Shown one piece after another: positions 17,601-24,705 of a stretch of DNA of 64,000 bases. The notes beneath the pieces are model-generated. The model had not been told where the DNA came from and made no database searches. It saw only the letters and a list, made by a program, of their open reading frames with translations. The position numbers were made by a program, and so were the translations under genes. Each line of letters starts with the position of its first letter. Position 1 is the stretch's first letter. Source of the DNA: Calothrix sp. NIES-4105 (GTDB taxonomy: Bacteria > Cyanobacteriota > Cyanobacteriia > Cyanobacteriales > Nostocaceae); the NCBI RefSeq assembly GCF_002368415.1, contig NZ_AP018290.1, forward strand, positions 1,677,470 to 1,741,469, written 5' to 3'.

Positions 17601-19700
17601 GTAGCAACCTCCGAAGCTATTTTTGTCTTTACGGGCAGTAACTCTTCGGTTTTAGGTGCCCGCGCGGTAGGAGAAGCCGTATTGGTGAGTGGGACGGTTT
17701 CTGAGTTTCGTCCTGCTAATAATCCTAATAACCTGACCGTTACGCAAATCTCTAACAATAACAGTGTGCAATCGTTGAGTGTCTCTGCGTGGACTAATGC
17801 TCCCACAACTACCATCACCCCAACTGTACTAGGCAATGGTGGACGGGCAATTCCAACCCAAGTGATCAACGACGATTTTGCCAGCAGTGGGAATGTGGAA
17901 ATCGGAGGAGATTTTGATCCAATAAATGAAGGCATTGACTTTTACGAAAGCCTGGAAGGTATGGTAGTGCAAATTAATAACGCACTTGCTACTTCTCCCA
18001 CTGGTAACTTTGGTTCGTCAGAAGAAATTTGGGTGCTGGCAGATAACGGTGCCAATGCTACCAGCCGCACTGCTCGTGGTGGTAGCTTAATTACACCTAC
18101 CGACTTCAACCCAGAAAGAATTCAGATCGATGATTTGATCAATGGTTCTATAACCTTACCGAATGTGAATGTAGGCGCCCAACTCAGTACAATTACTGGT
18201 GTTGTCAACTACGATTTTAATAATTATGAAGTGCTAGTTGCATCTGCCCCAACAGTAATAGAAGCATCACCACTGCAAAAAGAAATTACAGCCCTAACTG
18301 GCAGCGCTACTCAATTGACCGTTGCTACCTTCAACGTGGAAAATCTTGACCCTAGTGACGGCGCCGAGAAATTTAATACAATAGCAGCCGCAATCACTAA
18401 TAATCTGCGCTCGCCCGACATTGTGAGCCTAGAGGAAATTCAAGACAACAATGGCGCCACAAATGATAGCGTTGTAGATGCTAATATCACGTTCCAAACC
18501 TTGATTAATGCCATCTCTACTGCTGGAGGGCCTACTTACGAATTTCGTCAGATTAATCCTGCTGATGATCAAGATGGGGGAGAACCCGGTGGTAACATTC
18601 GCGTCGGCTTCTTGTTCAACCCCAACCGAGTTGACTTTGTGGAAGGTTCTTTACAACGCCTAACCGATACAAACTTATCTGATGGAGATGCTTTCGCTAA
18701 TAGCCGAAAACCATTAGTAGGCAACTTCCGCTTTAACAGCCAAGAAGTCACGGTTGTAGGGAATCACTTTAATTCTAAAGGTGGTGATCAACCTTTATTT
18801 GGTCCTAACCAGCCACCCATCCTTAGCAGCGAAGTTCAGCGCAACCAACAAGCCACCATCGTCAAAGACTTTGTTCAGGGCATCCTAACAAATAATTCCA
18901 ATGCTTCCGTAATTGTAGCAGGTGACTTAAACGACTTTGAATTTTCCAACCCGCTCACCATTTTAGAAAGTGCTGGGTTAAATACTCTAATTGAAACTTT
19001 GCCAGAAAACGAGCGCTATACGTACAACTTCCAAGGCAACGCGCAAGCGCTAGATCATATCCTGGTCAGTGACAACTTATTCTCTAGATTGGATGGCTTT
19101 GATGTAGTTCATATCAACTCAGAGTTTGCTGATCAAGTCAGTGACCACGACCCAGTAATAGCTCAATTTAATATCGAGGCAGGCATCACTTTAAATGGTG
19201 GTAACGGTCAAGACACGCTTAATGGCAAAGGCGGTGACGATACTATTAACGGTGGCAATGGTAATGATACCTTATTTGGCAACCGAGGAAATGATACGTT
19301 GTTAGGTGGCAACGGCGATGATGTATTGTGGGGTGGTGCTGGTGTTGATTTACTTAACGGCGCCAATGGAAACGATACGCTAATTGGTGGATTGGGCAAT
19401 GATACCCTGACGGGTGGTCGCGGCAACGATAAGTTTGTCTATAATGCTTTCAATGAAGGGACGGACACTATAACTGATTTCAACCCTAATCAAGACATTC
19501 TCGATTTGAGCGGTGTGTTTAAATCCCTTGGTGTAACCTCCGTTACCAGCGACTTCCTGCAACTAACCCAATCCGGTAATAATACTTTGGTACAGATTGA
19601 CCAGAATGGCGCCGCAGGTGGAGCGTTCTTCAACACTTTGGTTACATTGAATGAAGTAACTACCAACTACCTGGCGATTGGAACTAACGTGCTGGTGTAA
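14670..19700 (+). CDS. Secreted multidomain nuclease/phosphodiesterase with RTX repeats (ExeM/NucH-like)
   Basis: A 1676-residue protein predicted to leave the cell by type I secretion. Order of parts: N-terminal lamin-tail-like beta domain (1-200); two Calx-beta modules (about 210-440; VEGTETAVL, TEGNETVIL); a choice-of-anchor/beta-propeller region (about 445-930); an OB-fold-like segment (about 935-1100; VQGIVTAIASNGFYIQDP); an endonuclease/exonuclease/phosphatase domain (about 1210-1500) with ATFNVENL, SLEEIQDN, GNHFNSKGGD, GDLNDFE and SDHDPVI; and RTX calcium repeats (GGNGNDTL type, 1510-1590) before a C-terminal secretion signal. It probably degrades extracellular DNA to release phosphate. 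ATG 14670 has GGAGAA 7 bp upstream. No secretion genes lie nearby. Base use is more GC-rich than its neighbours. Confidence 0.88.
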   Translation: MPLTIGSIAFVGFNADGNDNIAFVALTDISAGEVIIFEDNEWNGTSFVDTNESAFSWTATSLVPAGAIVRIDNIGSGTITANTGTPASVAGRGTNRGIAASNEVIYAYQGSAASPTFISAIANSGFSPTNGSLTNTGLTSGVNAVEFTTGIDIAAYTGTRTGLASFNDYQALINNVANWTTQDGTGDQGIDGTTPDVPFSPATFTAGSTTPTVNLSVSSNTGTEAGQTVITVTATASGAVTSDQTLSLGVSGANITASDYTLSNTTITIPNGQTSGSVTFTVVDDVLVEGTETAVLAISNPSAGIVLGSTTTQNIAITDNDAPTAPTVTITATDANAAESSTTVNTGSFTVTRTGDTTAALTITYTVGGTATNGIDYNNLAGSVIIPTGQASATISLTPVNDANTTEGNETVILTLVDGAAYDLGTTSNATVNITDNTTGSLKKVGSATGTGAEIPAFDPGSDRLFVVAGSTVEIYSVSNTGALTAAGSLTPGFTAPTDSEIIPNSVAVKNGTVAVAYAIRNTTTGAQLPGQVGFFNAVNGSFLNSLEVGNLPDMLTFTPDGMKVLTADEGEPNSYGQANSFDPEGSVSIINLENGVTNATVQTASFTAFNSQIDALKAAGVRIFGPNATVAQDLEPEYIAFSGDGTKAYVTLQENNALAIVDIATATVTEIKPLGAKDHNIAGNAIDASDRDGAINIQNWPVFGLYQPDAIASYTVNGQTYYITANEGDARDYTGFAEEVRVGSNSYVLDPTVFPNAATLKQNANLGRLTVTSATGDTDGDGDFDRIEAFGSRSFSIWDSNGNQVFDSGDQLERITAAQVPSFFNSDGNFTTPNFDTRSDNKGPEPEGVVVGVVNNRTYAFIGLERTGDVIVYEVTNPTKPQFIEYVNTPEDVGPEGLTFISADDSPTGKPLLVTANEISRTVAAFEFTPPVRISDIQGASHISPFNGQGVSNVQGIVTAIASNGFYIQDPLSDNNVATSEAIFVFTGSNSSVLGARAVGEAVLVSGTVSEFRPANNPNNLTVTQISNNNSVQSLSVSAWTNAPTTTITPTVLGNGGRAIPTQVINDDFASSGNVEIGGDFDPINEGIDFYESLEGMVVQINNALATSPTGNFGSSEEIWVLADNGANATSRTARGGSLITPTDFNPERIQIDDLINGSITLPNVNVGAQLSTITGVVNYDFNNYEVLVASAPTVIEASPLQKEITALTGSATQLTVATFNVENLDPSDGAEKFNTIAAAITNNLRSPDIVSLEEIQDNNGATNDSVVDANITFQTLINAISTAGGPTYEFRQINPADDQDGGEPGGNIRVGFLFNPNRVDFVEGSLQRLTDTNLSDGDAFANSRKPLVGNFRFNSQEVTVVGNHFNSKGGDQPLFGPNQPPILSSEVQRNQQATIVKDFVQGILTNNSNASVIVAGDLNDFEFSNPLTILESAGLNTLIETLPENERYTYNFQGNAQALDHILVSDNLFSRLDGFDVVHINSEFADQVSDHDPVIAQFNIEAGITLNGGNGQDTLNGKGGDDTINGGNGNDTLFGNRGNDTLLGGNGDDVLWGGAGVDLLNGANGNDTLIGGLGNDTLTGGRGNDKFVYNAFNEGTDTITDFNPNQDILDLSGVFKSLGVTSVTSDFLQLTQSGNNTLVQIDQNGAAGGAFFNTLVTLNEVTTNYLAIGTNVLV

Positions 19701-19727
19701 TATCATATCGGTTTGCTCACCCATAAT

Positions 19728-19755
19728 GTAGAGACGTTACATGTAACGTCTCTAC
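19728..19755. terminator. Perfect 28-bp palindrome of the TAGAGACG repeat family, between convergent genes
   Basis: Arms TAGAGACGTTAC and GTAACGTCTCTA (plus flanking G/C) make a perfect 28-bp palindrome placed exactly between the nuclease stop (19700) and the sigma-factor stop (19756). It can act as a bidirectional terminator. Relatives occur inside the kinase gene (46711-46867) and as a half copy at 51053-51069. Confidence 0.7.
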
Positions 19756-20583
19756 TTAATTTGCTGAATCCATCAATTTATCAACTTGCTCCTGTGATAA
19801 TGGAGGAATTTCTTTGCTAATAATTTTGTTACAAATATCTACACATGTATTACAGATAAATACACCTGGGCCTGCAATGAGAATATTAACTTGCTCTCGG
19901 CTTTTGCTACAAAATGAGCAGCACAATTCTATCTTGGTTTGAGTAGAAGTATTACTAGTCATGGTCTTAGTTTCCTGAAATAAAGTAGGTTGAATTTGCT
20001 CTTGAAGGAGTGATAAGCGTTCTCTAAGTTGATGGCGAGATTTGTGTAGGCGCCCTTTCACTGCACTAACTGAAATATTTAAACGATTTGCCACTTCTTG
20101 GAGGCTAAACTGCTCATTATAAAACAGTAAAACTACTGAGCGATTCTTGGGAGATAGAGTATCTACTGCGTCTAGTATTGCAGTGTGGAGTTCTTCCTGT
20201 TCTGCCACTAGCTGAGGGTCGGGTGAACTGCCAGCGATTGGTAGCGGTTTATCCATCAAATTCCCTATGATTGTTTCAAGGGAAAAACTGATTATTTTGC
20301 GGCGCCGTAAATCGTTCCGGCAAACATTAAGTACAATGCCATACAGCCAACTCTTAAAGCGTGCTGGGTGATTGAGTTTATCTAGCGAGAGATAGGCTTG
20401 TAGCATAGCATCTTGTACAAGCTCTTGCGCCAAATCCTTATTGCCAATCAATCGTGTAGCAAGCCGTTGTGCCATTGGTTGATAACGCGACACAAGCAGA
20501 CCGAATGCAGCTTTATTTCCTTGTTTTGATAGAATAACTAACTGCAAATCACTATGTTCCCACATGTCTCCCTCGCTAAACAA
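19756..20583 (-). CDS. ECF-type sigma factor fused to a ClpX-type zinc-binding domain
   Basis: An RNA polymerase sigma factor of the small sigma-70 group. Region 2 lies at about residues 22-95 ([49 protein letters not shown]) and region 4 at about 138-190 ([36 protein letters not shown]). A linker follows, then a C-terminal four-cysteine module ([26 protein letters not shown], about 218-255) that matches the ClpX zinc-binding domain. Sigma factors with zinc domains often sense redox or proteins; here the ZBD may bind a Clp-type partner, which is inference. The start is ATG 20583 or 20565. No anti-sigma gene is adjacent. Confidence 0.85.
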   Translation of the reverse strand: MFSEGDMWEHSDLQLVILSKQGNKAAFGLLVSRYQPMAQRLATRLIGNKDLAQELVQDAMLQAYLSLDKLNHPARFKSWLYGIVLNVCRNDLRRRKIISFSLETIIGNLMDKPLPIAGSSPDPQLVAEQEELHTAILDAVDTLSPKNRSVVLLFYNEQFSLQEVANRLNISVSAVKGRLHKSRHQLRERLSLLQEQIQPTLFQETKTMTSNTSTQTKIELCCSFCSKSREQVNILIAGPGVFICNTCVDICNKIISKEIPPLSQEQVDKLMDSAN

Positions 20584-20640
20584 CTCTATTTAATAGTGGT
20601 CAGCTGGAGGGAAAAGGTTACTTTAATCCAAAAAAATAAT

Positions 20641-20886
20641 TTAACTCAAAAACCTCAATCGGTTGGCGCCAAAAAATGTAGTGACGTAATACACAATAAA
20701 GTAAGGACGAGAAACTTGTAGGATGTCACCAGCCTCTTGGGTGGTAATTTCTTTTTTAGTCGAAACTATATTAACGCTGTTACCTACAGCCATTTGTGTC
20801 AAAATTTTTACAAGCAATTTTAATGATGATAGTATAAGATTGGATTTCATCACTCCTCCTAAAGAAAGATGCACTGTTAATGCCAA
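20641..20886 (-). pseudogene. Decayed excisionase-like HTH antitoxin
   Basis: The 81-residue frame contains LKLLVKILTQMAVGNSVNIV, then KKEITTQEAGDILQVSRPYFI. This matches the core of small Xis/HTH antitoxins (LTTQQAADLLNVSRPYL type). After RPYFI the match stops abruptly: the expected wing (LLExGxIPxxKVGxHRR) is absent and the frame runs on as VYYVTTFFGANRL. It is therefore 3'-truncated. No PIN toxin follows. Confidence 0.6.
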
Positions 20887-21025
20887 GGATAGATACCGTA
20901 TTCACTACCAATTTGCGACCTTTCCAATAGGCGCCAGTTGTGTTAATATTTATTATTTGCAATAGAGTTGTTTTTCTGCAATAGAACAAAGAAAATATCG
21001 CGTTAGCTAAGGTAAGAAAGCGTTT
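20887..21025. promoter_or_regulatory. Upstream region of the hybrid kinase
   Basis: An AT-rich stretch leading to ATG 21026. GGTAAG at 21010-21015 is a weak ribosome site. No operator was recognised. Confidence 0.25.
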
Positions 21026-23857
21026 ATGCACTCAGATAACCCAACTCAACTGGAATATTTTGATGCTGCTCCACCATCTACGGTTGAAGAAGGGATGCTA
21101 CTACAATTAGCAGATGGAACGATTGTAGCTTGCAACGCTGCTGCAGAAAAACTTTTAGGATTAAAAGTTGAACAAATTTTAGGCTGGAATTCCACACATT
21201 TCCCCTGGCAAGCAATTCAAGAAGATGGTACCAGTTTTCCTGGTGAAACACATCCTGCAATGGTAGCGCTCTTGACTGGGCAACCGCAGTTAAATGTAGT
21301 AATGGGGCTTTGTCATTCAGAAAAAGAAACGATTTGGCTTACTGTTGATGCTGAACCACTGTTTCAGTCCTCTGGGTTGAAGACCTATGGAGTAATTGCA
21401 AAATTTAGGCAAATCTCACCATCACAATTTGGACAAAACCGATCTTCTGCCCAACTTTGTACAGAGCAAGCTCAATTACAAAACTCAAATTCTTTATATT
21501 CCTCACCTCAAGAAGAGGAACACAAACAAACATCTGAGTCGCCGCACGAGAGTGAGAGACGCTTTCGTAGCCTAGCTGACAATATTGACCAACTTGCGTG
21601 GATTGCTGACGAGGAAGGCTCGATCTACTGGTACAATAAAAGCTGGTACTTTTATACTGGAACAAAAGAAGAGGATATGCAAGGTCGGGGTTGGCAATCT
21701 GTGCATCATCCGGATCCCGTTGATTCTGTTTTTGAGAAAATTCGCCAGTACTTTGAAATTGGTCAGACTTGGGAAGAGACTTTTCCTTTGCGTGGTAACG
21801 ACGGGCAATATCGCTGGTTTCTTTGTAGAGCCATTCCAATTCGCAATGAGCAGGGCAAGGTTTTGCGGTGGTTTGGGATGAATACTGACATTACTGAGCA
21901 AAGGCAAGCAGAACTTGCACTTATTGATGCCCGTATTCAATTAGAAGCAGCATTGACGGCAGGTTCAGTCTATACTTGGCGTTGGAATATTGCTAAAAAT
22001 TTGGTGACTACCAATGGCAGTTTTGCGAACCTGTTTGGTGTTGAGCCAGAGGCAGCGGCCGCAGGTTTGCCAGTGGAGAAATTTATCGATGCTATGCATC
22101 CTGATGACCGACCTCGTGTTGCTGCTGCAATTAAACACGCGATTTCAACTGGAGAATATTATGCAACCGAGTACCGCATCTACAATGCGGCTGGCGATGA
22201 GCGATGGGTACTTGCACGAGGACGGGTTGAATATGACACAAATGGTAACGCAATTTCTTTTCCTGGCGCCCTAGCTGACATTACCGATCGCAAACAAGCT
22301 GAGGAAGCATTGCGTCAATCTGAGGAACGTTATCGTATATTGTTTGAATCGATGGAGGACGGGTTTTGCGTAATTGAGGTGCTGTTTGACGAGGATAACA
22401 CGCCGATTGATTATCGCTTTTTAGAAATAAACCCAGCATTTGAAGCACAAACAGGGCTGAAACAGGCAGAAGGTAAAACCGCACGCCAGCTGGTTCCTAG
22501 TCTAGAAAATCATTGGTATGAAACTTACGGCAAAGTGGCTCTTACTGGTGAACCCGTTCGTTGTGAGAATAGTGCTAAAGCAATGAATCGTTTCTTTGAC
22601 GTTTATGCATTTCGTATTGGAAATTTAGGGAGTCGCAAAGTTGCCATCTTGTTTAAAGACATTAGCGAGCGCAAAGCAATTGAGCAAGAGCGAGAACGGC
22701 TATTTCAGCAAGAGCAAGCAGCAAGGGAAGCGGCAGAACGTGCTAACCGGATTAAAGATGAGTTTCTTGCCGTTCTCTCCCATGAGTTGCGCTCTCCCCT
22801 AAACCCCATCTTAGGCTGGACGAAATTACTGCGAGCGGGGAAAGTACACGTAGCAAAAACCGACGATGCACTTGCTATTATAGAGCGTAATGCAAAACTG
22901 CAATCGCAACTGATTGAAGACTTGCTCGACGTATCTCGCATTTTGCGTGGCAAAATGACGTTAGATATGGCGCCGGTAGATATGGCTGCTACAATTTGTG
23001 CTGCACTCGAAACCGTTCGTCTTGCCGCAGAAGCAAAAAGTATTCAGCTTGAGTTATCGTTGGCAAAAGTTCGTCCTATAATTGGCGATACAGGTCGTTT
23101 GCAACAAGTAATTTGGAATCTTTTAACCAATGCCATAAAATTCACGCCAAAAAATGGTCGAGTTGACGTGAGCTTGACGCAGGTAGAATCCCACGCCCAA
23201 ATTCAAGTTGCCGACACAGGAAAAGGAATTGTTCCAGAATTTCTCCCCTATGTGTTTGAGCATTTCCGCCAAGAAGATGGCTCAATTACTCGCCAATTTG
23301 GTGGCTTAGGATTAGGATTGGCGATTGTGCGCCAAATTGTCGAAATGCACGGCGGAACCGTACAGGCAGACAGCAAAGGAGTTGGGTTTGGCGCCTCCTT
23401 TACGGTAACATTACCCCTGTCTAAACAGACGTTCGTAACTCCAGTTCAGGAATTGAGTTCCGTTTCAACGGCTACTGGAACGACCCTTGCTAATATCCGT
23501 GTGTTAGTAGTAGATGATGATACTGATTCACGAGACTTTGTTGCTTTTGTCTTAGAGCAAGCAGGTGCAGAAGTTATGCAGGCGCCATCGGCAATTGAAG
23601 GATTGCAAATATTATCCGAGTCTCAATTTGACATTTTGGTTAGCGATATTGGAATGCCTGAAATCGATGGCTATACTTTCATGCAACTCCTGAGAAAAAG
23701 ACCCGTAAAATCAGGTGGGAACATTCCAGCGATTGCTCTTACTGCTTATGCAGGCGAAATTAATCAACAACAAGCTATCGCCGTTGGATTTCAATGCCAT
23801 TTAACTAAACCTGTTGACCCTGAACAACTTGTAAAAGCCATTTATCAATGTGCTTAA
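21026..23857 (+). CDS. Cytoplasmic multi-PAS hybrid histidine kinase
   Basis: A 943-residue sensor kinase without membrane segments. Four PAS-type units come first: about 10-130, 178-295 (RFRSLADNIDQLAWIADEEG), 300-420 and 430-545. PAC endings WFGMNTDITEQRQ and FPGALADITDRK are visible. A HisKA domain (FLAVLSHELRSPLNPILGW, phospho-acceptor His about residue 587) follows, then HATPase (NLLTNAIKFTPK, DTGKGI, GGLGLGLAIV) and a C-terminal receiver (VLVVDDDTDSRDFV, phospho-acceptor Asp in VSDIGMPEIDGY). It is a close paralogue of the C-terminal half of the kinase at 44445-48692. Signal and output are unknown. It sits divergently from the sigma-ClpX fusion gene. Confidence 0.93.
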   Translation: MHSDNPTQLEYFDAAPPSTVEEGMLLQLADGTIVACNAAAEKLLGLKVEQILGWNSTHFPWQAIQEDGTSFPGETHPAMVALLTGQPQLNVVMGLCHSEKETIWLTVDAEPLFQSSGLKTYGVIAKFRQISPSQFGQNRSSAQLCTEQAQLQNSNSLYSSPQEEEHKQTSESPHESERRFRSLADNIDQLAWIADEEGSIYWYNKSWYFYTGTKEEDMQGRGWQSVHHPDPVDSVFEKIRQYFEIGQTWEETFPLRGNDGQYRWFLCRAIPIRNEQGKVLRWFGMNTDITEQRQAELALIDARIQLEAALTAGSVYTWRWNIAKNLVTTNGSFANLFGVEPEAAAAGLPVEKFIDAMHPDDRPRVAAAIKHAISTGEYYATEYRIYNAAGDERWVLARGRVEYDTNGNAISFPGALADITDRKQAEEALRQSEERYRILFESMEDGFCVIEVLFDEDNTPIDYRFLEINPAFEAQTGLKQAEGKTARQLVPSLENHWYETYGKVALTGEPVRCENSAKAMNRFFDVYAFRIGNLGSRKVAILFKDISERKAIEQERERLFQQEQAAREAAERANRIKDEFLAVLSHELRSPLNPILGWTKLLRAGKVHVAKTDDALAIIERNAKLQSQLIEDLLDVSRILRGKMTLDMAPVDMAATICAALETVRLAAEAKSIQLELSLAKVRPIIGDTGRLQQVIWNLLTNAIKFTPKNGRVDVSLTQVESHAQIQVADTGKGIVPEFLPYVFEHFRQEDGSITRQFGGLGLGLAIVRQIVEMHGGTVQADSKGVGFGASFTVTLPLSKQTFVTPVQELSSVSTATGTTLANIRVLVVDDDTDSRDFVAFVLEQAGAEVMQAPSAIEGLQILSESQFDILVSDIGMPEIDGYTFMQLLRKRPVKSGGNIPAIALTAYAGEINQQQAIAVGFQCHLTKPVDPEQLVKAIYQCA

Positions 23858-24005
23858 CACTAAAATATTTACATCACATCAACTGGCTGATAACTATAAC
23901 TTTTGGGCGACATATCTACCTGATGAAACCAATTTTCACCAATCACAATTAGATGAACTTTTGTCATTATATGGGCAAGCATCGCAATTCCAACCAAACA
24001 AATAA
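23850..24005 (+). CDS. Possible 51-aa ORF overlapping the kinase stop
   Basis: A GTG at 23850 overlaps the kinase stop and opens 51 codons to TAA 24003-24005 (LADNYNFWATYLPDETNF, SQLDELLSLYGQ). The composition looks protein-like, but I recognise no family. It may be a small translationally coupled protein or the remnant of a longer gene. Confidence 0.25.
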   Translation: MLNTKIFTSHQLADNYNFWATYLPDETNFHQSQLDELLSLYGQASQFQPNK

Positions 24006-24440
24006 AACTTGGACACACGAAGTTACTTCATCCAAGCTTCATCAAGGTAGCAGAATATCTATTACACTTCGAGGGTTTGAAACTAATGAATAAAGGAAGT
24101 AGAAAGAATGATTATCAAGTTCTAAGCAATTACAAAAATATAGTCAAATTCACTACAAAATAAACTAAGTAACAGTTTGAATGAGCAAAAGTTAGAAAAG
24201 TTAGAAAAGTTAGAAAAGTTGCATGATATTTGCTAGCTAACCTAATTTGTAGTAAAGCTGAGATTATTCGTAATATCTGTAAATTCTTTGATACTAAGGC
24301 TTTGCGGCTTGAACTGTTAGATATTAGATAAGTAATATAAGTAAGTACATAATTCTTTACACAGGTTTTTTTAATGATCAGCTGTAGTTGCTTCGTATAG
24401 ATATTTCAAGCAAGACAACTACGGGAGATATTTATCCAAC
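24006..24440. other. Intergenic region with a 9-bp tandem repeat
   Basis: AT-rich and gene-free. At 24187-24220 the unit AAAAGTTAG repeats 3.8 times. ACGGGAGATA (24420-24429) is the probable ribosome site region for the next gene. Nothing else was recognised. Confidence 0.4.
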
Positions 24441-24677
24441 ATGGCTAATTTTAACAAACTTACGTTCTCAGTTGTTACATTGACTGTAACACAAGTAGTA
24501 GGGTTATTTTGTTTGCATTCCTTACGACAAGAAAAAATCGGGGATTCAAAAACACGTTTACCATTAATCAGTCAAGCAACTGTGAACCCACCAAATTCAG
24601 GTAAACCAAAGGGTTCTTCCGGCGCCGGTTCTCGTCGTATAGAAAATGGGAATAAAGATAAAGATATAATGAGCTAG
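24441..24677 (+). CDS. Short secreted peptide resembling the N-terminus of a DUF928 protein
   Basis: A 78-residue product with an N-terminal hydrophobic segment (LTFSVVTLTVTQVVGLFCL), then a polar stretch with NPPNSGKPKGSSGAGSRRIE. That PP..G.P.G...G.R pattern resembles the start of the mature part of DUF928 proteins, which are often encoded next to CHASE2 genes in cyanobacteria. Here the gene stops soon after, so it may be a truncated remnant; a genuine short exported peptide is the alternative. It is convergent with the CHASE2 gene. Confidence 0.45.
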   Translation: MANFNKLTFSVVTLTVTQVVGLFCLHSLRQEKIGDSKTRLPLISQATVNPPNSGKPKGSSGAGSRRIENGNKDKDIMS

Positions 24678-24705
24678 AAATAGGATATCAATGTTTTGAC
24701 ATCGG

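Noticed and set aside
20723..20965. 80-codon plus frame in the gap before the hybrid kinase
   Set aside because: Opposite-strand shadow of the excisionase-like remnant, without protein-like features.
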